Shown piece by piece: positions 16,286 to 23,408 of a stretch of 28,410 nucleotides of DNA. Each line of letters opens with the position of its first letter. The stretch's first letter is position 1. Made by a program: the position numbers and the translations under genes. Source of the DNA: SFDP01 sp051653625 (GTDB lineage: Bacteria > Bacillota > Clostridia > Lachnospirales > Lachnospiraceae). The stretch is from assembly GCA_051653625.1 (NCBI GenBank), contig JBOFWM010000047.1, forward strand, positions 1-28,410, given 5' to 3'. The notes under the pieces are model-generated. The model made no database searches and was not told where the DNA came from. It saw nothing but the letters and a program-made list of their open reading frames with translations.

Positions 16286-17557
16286 ATGAAAGTATTGATT
16301 GTAGGAAGTGGCGGAAGAGAACATGCAATTGCGACAAGTGTTTGCAAAAGTAAGAAAGTAAGTAAAATTTACTGTGCTCCAGGAAATGCTGGGATAGCAA
16401 GTATTGCAGAGTGTGTAGATATTCAAGCAATGGAATTTGATAAATTGGTACAATTTTCCAAGGAAACTGCAATTGATCTAGTCATTGTTGGTATGGATGA
16501 TCCTTTAGTTGGAGGACTTATTGATTTATTAGAGGCAGCAAATATTAGAGCGTTTGGACCTAGAAAAAATGCTGCAATTTTAGAAGGAAGTAAAGCCTTT
16601 TCGAAAGATTTGATGAAAAAATATAATATTCCAACAGCAGGATACGAAAATTTTTCAGATGAAAAAGAAGCAAAAGAATTTTTAAAAACATGTAAATTTC
16701 CAGTTGTTTTAAAAGCAGATGGATTAGCACTTGGAAAAGGTGTTTTGATTTGTAATACACTTGAAGAGGCGATCCAAGGCGTGGATTCCATTATGTTGTT
16801 AAAAGAATTTGGCGATGCTGGGAATTTAATGGTTGTAGAAGAGTTCATGGTTGGAAGAGAAGTATCTGTATTATCTTTTGTGGATGGAAAAACAATTAAA
16901 ACGATGACTTCTGCACAAGATCATAAACGTGCACAAGATGGAGATAAAGGATTAAACACTGGTGGAATGGGAACATTCTCACCAAGTCCATTTTATACAG
17001 ACGAGGTAGATGCATTTTGTAAGAAATATATTTATCAAGCAACAGTTGATGCAATGGCAGCAGAAGGCAGAGAATTTAAGGGCATCATTTTCTTTGGATT
17101 AATGTTAACAAGCGAAGGTCCAAAGGTACTAGAATACAATGCAAGATTTGGAGATCCAGAAGCACAAGTAGTATTACCTAGAATGAAGAATGATTTGATT
17201 GAAGTTTTAGAAGCGTGTATTGATGGAACACTAGATCAAATCGAACTTGATTTTGAAGACAATGCAGCAGTATGTGTTGTATTAGCATCAGATGGTTATC
17301 CAGTTGCCTATGAAAAGGGAAAAGCCATCGAAGGACTTGATGCCTTCAAAGGAAAAGACGGATATTATTGTTTCCATGCAGGAACTGCATTAAAGGATGG
17401 AACTATTGTAACAAATGGTGGACGTGTTCTTGGGATCACAGCAAAAGGAAAAGATTTAAAAGAGGCAAGAGCAAATGCATATGAAGCAACAAAGTGGGTA
17501 AACTTTGAAAATAAATATATGCGAAATGATATTGGGAAAGCCATTGACGAAGTATAG
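16286..17557 (+). CDS. purD: Phosphoribosylamine-glycine ligase (GAR synthetase)
   Basis: It makes GAR from phosphoribosylamine, glycine and ATP, the step before PurN. The start is ATG 16286, two bases after the purN stop, with AGAGAGGA upstream (16267-16274). The longer frame from 16256 overlaps purN and adds a non-family leader. The protein opens with MKVLIVGSGGREHAI, has an ATP-grasp core (KFPVVLKADGLALGKGVLI; MTSAQDHKRAQDGDKGLNTGG, split across the nucleotide site) and the hallmark NARFGDPEAQVVLPR. The 423-residue length is standard. The operon has only three of the usual ten purine genes. Confidence 0.96.
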   Translation: MKVLIVGSGGREHAIATSVCKSKKVSKIYCAPGNAGIASIAECVDIQAMEFDKLVQFSKETAIDLVIVGMDDPLVGGLIDLLEAANIRAFGPRKNAAILEGSKAFSKDLMKKYNIPTAGYENFSDEKEAKEFLKTCKFPVVLKADGLALGKGVLICNTLEEAIQGVDSIMLLKEFGDAGNLMVVEEFMVGREVSVLSFVDGKTIKTMTSAQDHKRAQDGDKGLNTGGMGTFSPSPFYTDEVDAFCKKYIYQATVDAMAAEGREFKGIIFFGLMLTSEGPKVLEYNARFGDPEAQVVLPRMKNDLIEVLEACIDGTLDQIELDFEDNAAVCVVLASDGYPVAYEKGKAIEGLDAFKGKDGYYCFHAGTALKDGTIVTNGGRVLGITAKGKDLKEARANAYEATKWVNFENKYMRNDIGKAIDEV

Positions 17558-17587
17558 TAGTTGTACCGATATGGAGGAAAGATTGTT

Positions 17588-18778
17588 ATGAAAATTAATT
17601 TAAATAAATATCCAATTTTGGTAAAACAACTTATGATTGTTTGCGCATTGTTTTTATTTTTTCAAAATGGAATAGTATCAAATGCGGCTACTGGAAACGT
17701 AAAAGCGGCAAGCGCAAAAATTCGTTCAAGTGCGGATGCTAGTAGTGAAGTTCTTGCAAGTGTTGTTAGTGGAAATACAGTAGATATCATTTCGCAAGTA
17801 ACAGCAGACAATGGATATGTATGGTATAAAGTATATGTAGATGGCTCAACGCAAGGGTATATTCGTTCAGATTTAGTTACCGTTACAGGAACAGTGCCAG
17901 CAGAAACAACAACTACTACTGATGAGACTGCTGAGAATACATCAAACGATGCATCAAACGATGCATCAAACGATACAGCTGAAAATGATGTGTTGGAAAA
18001 AAGTGATGTAGTAAAAGTGAAAGTAATTGGTTCTACTGTAAGAGTAAGGAGTAGTGCATCTACTTCTTCTAGTGTAGTGGATAATGCTACAATGAACACA
18101 GAAGCTACGGTTAGTGGACAATACACTGCCACAGATGGCGTTTGGTATCAAGTGAATTATACTTTGAATTCGAAAGAAATTACTGGATTTATTCGTTCTG
18201 ATTTTTTGGAAATAATAGAAACGGTAAGTGAAGAATCTACGGAAGTAGTAGAAGAAGAGCCAACTGTTGAAGAAAAAAAAGAGGATTATTATCTTGTCTA
18301 TGAAGAAAATAGTGCAGGAAATATGGATTGGTTTGTTTACGATACACTTAGTGGAACAAAAAAAAGCTTGACTGGGTTACTGGATTTATATGCTGAATTG
18401 GGAGCCGAAACACAAACTTCAAATGATTCCTTACCTATGATTATTGCAATTGTTGTATTAGCTGTTTTATTAGTAATTGCAATTATTTCAATAATAGTAC
18501 TTCTTTTTAAGAATAGAAACTCATACTATGAATATGAAGAGGAAGATTTTGAAGAGGAAGCAGACGAAGAAGAAGAGCTTGAGGAAGAAGAAAAAGAAGT
18601 TATAAAAGAAAAGAAATTGTTTTTCAAACCTCAAAAGGAAATTCAAAACACAGAAGAAAAAATAGAAGAAGTATTAGAAGAAAAAATAGAACCTAAAGAG
18701 ACACAGAATCAATGGAAATCAAAGAATTTTATAGAAATAGATGATGAATTTGAATTTGAATTTTTAGATTTTAAATAA
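17588..18778 (+). CDS. Single-pass surface protein with two bacterial SH3 domains and acidic cytoplasmic tail
   Basis: GGAGG (17572-17576) points to ATG 17588 rather than the earlier TTG at 17561. The 396-residue product has a signal peptide (about 1-33, hydrophobic LMIVCALFLFF). SH3b domain 1 is at about 37-97 (KIRSSADASSEVLASV ... VWYKVYVDGSTQGYIRSDLV) and domain 2 at about 144-207 (VRVRSSASTSSSVVDNA ... GFIRSDFLEI). A Thr/Asn/Ser linker with short repeats joins them. A membrane helix lies at about 283-307, followed by a strongly acidic, then Lys/Glu-rich, cytoplasmic tail. SH3b domains usually bind cell-wall peptide stems. The topology (outside wall-binding, inside charged tail) suggests a wall sensor or anchor, but no enzyme domain is present. 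It follows purD by 30 bases and ends at a strong terminator. Confidence 0.82.
   Translation: MKINLNKYPILVKQLMIVCALFLFFQNGIVSNAATGNVKAASAKIRSSADASSEVLASVVSGNTVDIISQVTADNGYVWYKVYVDGSTQGYIRSDLVTVTGTVPAETTTTTDETAENTSNDASNDASNDTAENDVLEKSDVVKVKVIGSTVRVRSSASTSSSVVDNATMNTEATVSGQYTATDGVWYQVNYTLNSKEITGFIRSDFLEIIETVSEESTEVVEEEPTVEEKKEDYYLVYEENSAGNMDWFVYDTLSGTKKSLTGLLDLYAELGAETQTSNDSLPMIIAIVVLAVLLVIAIISIIVLLFKNRNSYYEYEEEDFEEEADEEEELEEEEKEVIKEKKLFFKPQKEIQNTEEKIEEVLEEKIEPKETQNQWKSKNFIEIDDEFEFEFLDFK
17939..17974 (+). repeat. Three 12-base tandem repeats in the SH3-domain linker
   Basis: Three in-frame copies of (A/G)CATCAAACGAT encode (T/A)SND repeats in the linker between the SH3 domains. The period is a multiple of three, so copy-number changes would alter linker length without breaking the frame. 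Confidence 0.9.
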
Positions 18779-18786
18779 AAGAAAAA

Positions 18787-18830
18787 AAATGCTGTTATTT
18801 TGATGAAAGTCAAAATAACAGCATTTATAA
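18787..18830 (+). terminator. Strong intrinsic terminator after the SH3-domain gene
   Basis: The 17-base arms AAATGCTGTTATTTTGA (18787-18803) and TCAAAATAACAGCATTT (18810-18826) pair perfectly around TGAAAG. An A-tract precedes and TTTATAAAAT follows, so it may act in both directions. clpC begins only 25 bases later. Confidence 0.85.
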
Positions 18831-18851
18831 AATAGTTTTGGAGGTGCAAGA

Positions 18852-21299
18852 ATGCAGAGAGAATATACGAAAAAAGCAGAACAAGTATTAAAATCCGCAC
18901 TAAAATATGCAAAAAAATTAAAACAAAATTATATAGGAAGTGAACATATTCTATTAGGATTACTAGAAGATAATGCAGGAGTTGCAGCAAAAATTTTAAT
19001 GGATAATGGTGTAACAAAGGAAAAATTAATTGAATTAATTAAAGAATTAATTGCACCAGTTAGTTCCGACATTCAAATAGAAAGCGATGGGTATTCACCA
19101 AGAGCGGAAGCTGTTTTAGAAGAGGCATATAATCAATGTATGTTATTAAAAAATGATAAAATTGGAACACAACATCTTCTTTTGGCGATTATAAAAGAAG
19201 GAGATAGCGTTGCAATACGACTTTTAAATACGCTAGGTATAAACATTCAAAAAATATATACGGATATTGTAAGTACGGTAGATGGTGATGTCAAAGCATT
19301 AAAAGAAGATTTAGCAAAGAAAAATTCAAAACGAAAAAAAGAAGTCTCTTTTTTAGAACAATATAGTAGAGATTTAACAAAATACGCGAGAGAAGGAAAG
19401 TTAGATCCAGTTGTAGGAAGAGAAGTTGAAATAAGACGTGTTATTCAAATATTAAGTAGAAGAACAAAAAATAATCCATGTCTAGTGGGCGAACCTGGAG
19501 TTGGAAAGACAGCAATAGCAGAGGGATTAGCGCAAAGAATTGTCTCAGGAGATGTTCCGCAAACCGTTAAAGAGAAACGTGTTTTAACATTAGACTTAGC
19601 GGGAATGGTAGCGGGAAGTAAGTATAGAGGAGAATTTGAAGATCGTATCAAAAAAGTAATAAAAGAAGTAAAAGAAGATGGGGATATATTACTATTTTTA
19701 GATGAAATTCATACATTGATTGGAGCAGGTGGAGCAGAAGGTGCAATTGATGCAGCCAATATTTTGAAACCTTCTTTATCTAGGGGAGAAATACAGTTAA
19801 TAGGAGCAACAACAATTGCAGAATATAGAAAGCATATTGAAAAAGATGCAGCATTAGAGCGACGTTTTCAACCGATTACAATTGAAGAACCAACAATTGA
19901 AGAGGCTATTCGAATTTTAAAGGGGATTGTTCCACGTTACGAAGCACATCACAATGTGATGATAGGAGAGGGTGCAATAGAGGCAGCCGTTCGCTTATCA
20001 AGTCGTTATATCAATGATCGTAATTTACCAGATAAAGCCATCGATTTAATTGATGAGGCAGCTGCATCTATGAGATTAGAAGGATTAAAAATGCCAGATA
20101 GTGTTCTCTTGCTTGCAGATGAGATAAAAGCGATTGATTTACAAATAGAACAATCTATAAAATTAGAAGCATTTTCAAAAGCAGGAGAATTAAAAAAAGA
20201 ACAAGAAGATTTAGTGAAAAAATACAATCGTCTTATGAGTCAATATGAAAAGAAACAAAAAGATAATAGGGCTAGTATTACAGAGGAGGATATTGCAAAA
20301 ATTGTTTCGGATTGGACAAAAATTCCAGTTAGTAAATTGGCGCAAAAAGAAAGTGAAAAGCTATTAAAATTAGAGAAAATACTTGGTAATAGAGTGGTTG
20401 GACAAAAAGAAGGGGTAGCTGGAATTGCAAAAGCAATGAGACGTGGTCGAGTAGGCTTACAAGATCCAAGACGACCTATCGGTTCCTTTTTGTTTTTAGG
20501 ACCTACTGGTGTAGGAAAAACAGAATTAAGCAAAGCTCTTGCAGAGGCAATGTTTGGATCGGAACAGGCATTGATTCGAGTAGATATGTCTGAGTTTATG
20601 GAAGGGCATAGTGTTTCAAAAATGATTGGATCACCTCCAGGATACGTTGGGTTTGATGAAGGAGGACAATTGAGTGATAAGGTGCGAAGAAATCCTTATT
20701 CTGTTGTTTTGTTTGATGAAATAGAAAAAGCACATCCAGATGTTTTTAATGTGTTACTTCAAGTTTTAGATGATGGACATATTACAGATTCAAAAGGAAG
20801 AAAAGTGAGTTTTAAAAATACAATTCTTATTATGACGTCTAATGCTGGAGCAAATAGAATTGTAGAGCCTAAAAATTTAGGATTTTCTTCTGGAAATAGT
20901 GCCGAAAAAGATTATCAAAAGATGAAGGAAAATGTTATGGAAGAAGTGAAAAAAATGTTCAAACCTGAATTCATCAATCGTATTGATGAAATTATGGTAT
21001 TCCATCCATTAACAAAAGAGGATATGAAAGAAATTATCACGCTTCTATCTCAAACATTGATTAAAAGATGTAAAGAACAGCTAGATATTCAATTAACAAT
21101 TACACCTGCTTTGAAAATGTATTTAGTAGATAAATATATGGACTTAAAAATGGGAGCAAGACCGTTGAAGCGTGCAATACAATCAACAATAGAAGATGCT
21201 TTGGCAGAAGAAATTTTAATGAAAAAAATAGTGCCAGGAAATATTGTGACAGCAGGGATAAAAGATAACAAGGTTATTTTTAAGATTAAAGAGGAATAA
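18852..21299 (+). CDS. clpC: ClpC-type AAA+ unfoldase of the Clp protease
   Basis: This is a hexameric unfoldase that feeds proteins to ClpP. The 815-residue layout is typical: two Clp N-terminal repeats (about 1-145), AAA1 with Walker A GEPGVGKT (213-220) and DEIH (284-287), a UVR-like coiled-coil middle domain (about 415-450), AAA2 with GPTGVGKT (about 550-557), and a C-terminal D2-small domain. The tripeptide LGF (676-678) in the loop after AAA2 is the ClpP-docking loop. The ribosome site is GGAGGTG. ctsR, mcsA and mcsB, which normally precede clpC in Firmicutes, are absent; an SH3-domain gene and a terminator lie there instead. No CtsR heptad repeat or CIRCE element is visible upstream. 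radA lies one gene downstream, as in many Firmicutes. Confidence 0.93.
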   Translation: MQREYTKKAEQVLKSALKYAKKLKQNYIGSEHILLGLLEDNAGVAAKILMDNGVTKEKLIELIKELIAPVSSDIQIESDGYSPRAEAVLEEAYNQCMLLKNDKIGTQHLLLAIIKEGDSVAIRLLNTLGINIQKIYTDIVSTVDGDVKALKEDLAKKNSKRKKEVSFLEQYSRDLTKYAREGKLDPVVGREVEIRRVIQILSRRTKNNPCLVGEPGVGKTAIAEGLAQRIVSGDVPQTVKEKRVLTLDLAGMVAGSKYRGEFEDRIKKVIKEVKEDGDILLFLDEIHTLIGAGGAEGAIDAANILKPSLSRGEIQLIGATTIAEYRKHIEKDAALERRFQPITIEEPTIEEAIRILKGIVPRYEAHHNVMIGEGAIEAAVRLSSRYINDRNLPDKAIDLIDEAAASMRLEGLKMPDSVLLLADEIKAIDLQIEQSIKLEAFSKAGELKKEQEDLVKKYNRLMSQYEKKQKDNRASITEEDIAKIVSDWTKIPVSKLAQKESEKLLKLEKILGNRVVGQKEGVAGIAKAMRRGRVGLQDPRRPIGSFLFLGPTGVGKTELSKALAEAMFGSEQALIRVDMSEFMEGHSVSKMIGSPPGYVGFDEGGQLSDKVRRNPYSVVLFDEIEKAHPDVFNVLLQVLDDGHITDSKGRKVSFKNTILIMTSNAGANRIVEPKNLGFSSGNSAEKDYQKMKENVMEEVKKMFKPEFINRIDEIMVFHPLTKEDMKEIITLLSQTLIKRCKEQLDIQLTITPALKMYLVDKYMDLKMGARPLKRAIQSTIEDALAEEILMKKIVPGNIVTAGIKDNKVIFKIKEE

Positions 21300-21331
21300 T
21301 TGTAGCAAAAAAACGAAAAATGAGATATAAT
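21300..21331 (+). promoter_or_regulatory. Possible promoter between clpC and the 136-residue gene
   Basis: A perfect TATAAT (21326-21331) lies 57 bases before the ATG at 21388. The best -35-like sequence, TTGTAG (21300-21305), is 20 bases away, which is too far for a good match. It may be a weak or activated promoter. Confidence 0.4.
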
Positions 21332-21387
21332 CAATCTATATAACAGACAAAATGTACAAAAAATAAACAATCAGGAGGATACAAAAG

Positions 21388-21798
21388 ATGGCAATGAATA
21401 AGGACTTGCTTTGTGCAAATGAGGATGGGACATTAAATTTTGGTAATCATATGTTAACAGAGAAAGCAAAGGTAGATGATTTTATGTTTCAAGGCGATTT
21501 ATTGAAAGTAAAATCATTCCAAAAGATGACAAAATTTGAAAAGAATGGATCCTTTGTATTTGAATCAGTGCCAGGAACGACTGTAAATAATTTTAAAGAA
21601 ACAGAAGATGGGATTTTCTTTGCGGTTGAAGGAAATGAAGACGTACAAATCATCATTGGATTAGAAGAACAAACAGAATATAATGTGGAAATTGCAGGAG
21701 AATCAGCAGGAAGAATGACTACAAATTTAAGTGGGAAGTTAAATTTAAGTGTAGATCTTTCTACAGATAATAAAGTAGAAGTTGCAATTGTAAAATAG
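21388..21798 (+). CDS. Uncharacterised 136-residue protein between clpC and radA
   Basis: The start ATG is 9 bases after a perfect AGGAGG. There is no signal peptide or membrane helix, so it is cytoplasmic or unconventionally located. The product begins MAMNKDLLCANEDGTLNFG and is rich in alternating hydrophobic and charged residues, suggesting an all-beta fold; it has a single Cys. Similar small proteins next to radA in Lachnospiraceae have been seen in annotations under the name 'endosialidase', but nothing in the sequence supports such an enzyme, and I give no function. It is 13 bases ahead of radA, so the two are probably co-transcribed. Confidence 0.75.
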   Translation: MAMNKDLLCANEDGTLNFGNHMLTEKAKVDDFMFQGDLLKVKSFQKMTKFEKNGSFVFESVPGTTVNNFKETEDGIFFAVEGNEDVQIIIGLEEQTEYNVEIAGESAGRMTTNLSGKLNLSVDLSTDNKVEVAIVK

Positions 21799-21811
21799 AC
21801 GTGGAGAAAAA

Positions 21812-23176
21812 ATGGCACCAAGTAAGCAAAAAAGTATTTTTTATTGTAAGGAATGTGGAAGTGAAAGTTCAAAATGGATGGGACAATGCAGTGTTTGTAA
21901 GGCATGGAATTCATTAGTGGAAGAACCGTTAAAAACAACGACAAAAAAAGGAAGTGTAAAACACAATACATTAAAATCCTCTTCTGTAATATTGAAAGAT
22001 ATTTCTTTTGAAAAGGAAGATCGGACCATAATTGGAATCAATGAGTTAGATCGTGTATTAGGAGGTGGAATTGTTGCGGGGTCGTTAATCCTTGTAGGAG
22101 GTGACCCTGGGATTGGGAAATCAACACTTTTATTACAAGTATGCCATCGTCTATCATTTCTCAAAAAAGAGGTGTTATACATTTCAGGAGAGGAATCTTT
22201 AAAACAAATAAAAATTAGAGCAGATCGAATTGGTGAGTTTACAGAGCATTTGAAACTTCTTTGCGAGACAAATCTAGAAGAAATTCGAGAAATAATTGAT
22301 AGAGAAAAGCCGGAAATTGTAGTGATTGATTCGATTCAAACAATGTTCAGTGATGAAGTATCAGCTGCACCAGGAAGTGTATCGCAAGTACGAGAATCAA
22401 CAAGTGCGTTATTACAGATTGCAAAAGGAAGTGGAATTTCTATTTTTATTGTTGGTCATGTTACAAAAGAAGGAACGGTTGCAGGACCAAGGGTATTAGA
22501 GCATATGGTAGATACCGTACTTTATTTTGAAGGAGACCGCCATGCTACATATCGAATTTTAAGAGGTGTAAAAAATAGATTTGGATCAACAAATGAAATT
22601 GGCGTATTTGAAATGGGTGCAAATGGTTTAGAAGAAGTACTAAATCCTTCTGAATTTATGTTGAATGGAAAGCCGGAAGGTGCAAGTGGATCAGTTGTTG
22701 CATGTTCCATGGAAGGTAGTAGGCCTATTTTAATCGAAATACAAGCGCTTGTGTGTCAAAGTAATTTTGGACTTCCTAGAAGGCAAGCAACAGGGACGGA
22801 TTTTAATCGAGTTAATCTATTAATGGCAATCTTAGAAAAAAGATTAGGGTTTCAAATAGGAAATCATGATGCTTATATTAATGTAGCAGGTGGACTTAAA
22901 ATTACAGAACCAGCACTTGATTTAGGGATTATTATGAGTGTAACTTCCAGTTTTAGAAATAGACCAATTATGGATGGACTTGTTGCATTTGGAGAAGTTG
23001 GATTAAGTGGAGAAGTACGTGCCATTAATATGGCAGAACAACGTGTCTTAGAGGCGAAAAAATTAGGATTTAAATTATGTGTGTTACCACAATCTTCTTA
23101 TGAAAGTGTGAAAAATATTGAGGGGATAAAGATTGTGGGTGTGAGAACAGTAAAGGAAGCAGTAGATTTAATTTAA
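21812..23176 (+). CDS. radA: DNA repair protein RadA (DnaB-like recombination helicase)
   Basis: It promotes branch migration of recombination intermediates together with RecA. The order is complete. An N-terminal C4 zinc finger has Cys12, Cys15, Cys26 and Cys29. Walker A is GGDPGIGKST (96-105). The RadA-specific KNRFGSTNE motif is at about 254-262. The C-terminal Lon-protease-like domain ends in GEVGLSGEVRAINMAEQRV and related signatures. The 454-residue length is normal. A weak GTGGAG precedes the ATG. It is followed by the tRNA-Trp promoter. Confidence 0.97.
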   Translation: MAPSKQKSIFYCKECGSESSKWMGQCSVCKAWNSLVEEPLKTTTKKGSVKHNTLKSSSVILKDISFEKEDRTIIGINELDRVLGGGIVAGSLILVGGDPGIGKSTLLLQVCHRLSFLKKEVLYISGEESLKQIKIRADRIGEFTEHLKLLCETNLEEIREIIDREKPEIVVIDSIQTMFSDEVSAAPGSVSQVRESTSALLQIAKGSGISIFIVGHVTKEGTVAGPRVLEHMVDTVLYFEGDRHATYRILRGVKNRFGSTNEIGVFEMGANGLEEVLNPSEFMLNGKPEGASGSVVACSMEGSRPILIEIQALVCQSNFGLPRRQATGTDFNRVNLLMAILEKRLGFQIGNHDAYINVAGGLKITEPALDLGIIMSVTSSFRNRPIMDGLVAFGEVGLSGEVRAINMAEQRVLEAKKLGFKLCVLPQSSYESVKNIEGIKIVGVRTVKEAVDLI

Positions 23177-23193
23177 TAAAATTAAAAAATCAC

Positions 23194-23223
23194 TTGCATT
23201 CTTATGTAAGGATATGGTATAAT
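23194..23223 (+). promoter_or_regulatory. Promoter of tRNA-Trp (and possibly thrS)
   Basis: TTGCAT (23194-23199) and TATAAT (23218-23223) are separated by 18 bases, and the -10 is extended by TGG. It lies 36 bases before the mature tRNA 5' end. Confidence 0.75.
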
Positions 23224-23258
23224 TCATTTCGTTGATGTGTTAGTACATATCTAAGCAT

Positions 23259-23329
23259 AGGGGAATCATCCAACGGCAGGATGACAGTCTCCAAAACTGT
23301 TCATGGGGGTTCGAATCCCTCTTCCCCTG
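23259..23329 (+). tRNA. tRNA-Trp (anticodon CCA)
   Basis: The acceptor stem AGGGGAA/TTCCCCT, the anticodon stem ACAGT/ACTGT with loop CTCCAAA (CCA at 23291-23293), and the T-arm GGGGG-TTCGAAT-CCCTC are all present. The discriminator is G, as expected for tRNA-Trp. The length is 71 bases with a short D-loop, and the 3' CCA is not encoded. Confidence 0.95.
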
Positions 23330-23336
23330 TTTAACG

Positions 23337-23371
23337 CCAGACTGAATAATAGTGTCAGTCTGGTCTTTTTT
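23337..23371 (+). terminator. Terminator after tRNA-Trp, before thrS
   Basis: CCAGACTGA (23337-23345) pairs with TCAGTCTGG (23355-23363), followed by TCTTTTTT. It is a canonical intrinsic terminator. thrS starts only 38 bases later, so it may act as a partial barrier to read-through into thrS. Confidence 0.88.
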
Positions 23372-23408
23372 GTTAAAAGTAATATTGTGAAAAAGGATGG
23401 TTATTAAG

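Noticed and set aside
17939..17974. Short direct repeats considered as a CRISPR-like or regulatory repeat
   Set aside because: The repeats are 12 bases, directly adjacent and in frame within a protein linker, with no spacers.
17662..18132. 156-residue minus-strand frame opposite the SH3-domain gene
   Set aside because: It is a shadow of the repetitive Ser/Thr/Val-rich coding on the plus strand; no domain or ribosome site was seen.
23371..23408. T-box leader for thrS
   Set aside because: The space is 38 bases. No T-box core (TGGNACCGCG) or specifier structure is present.
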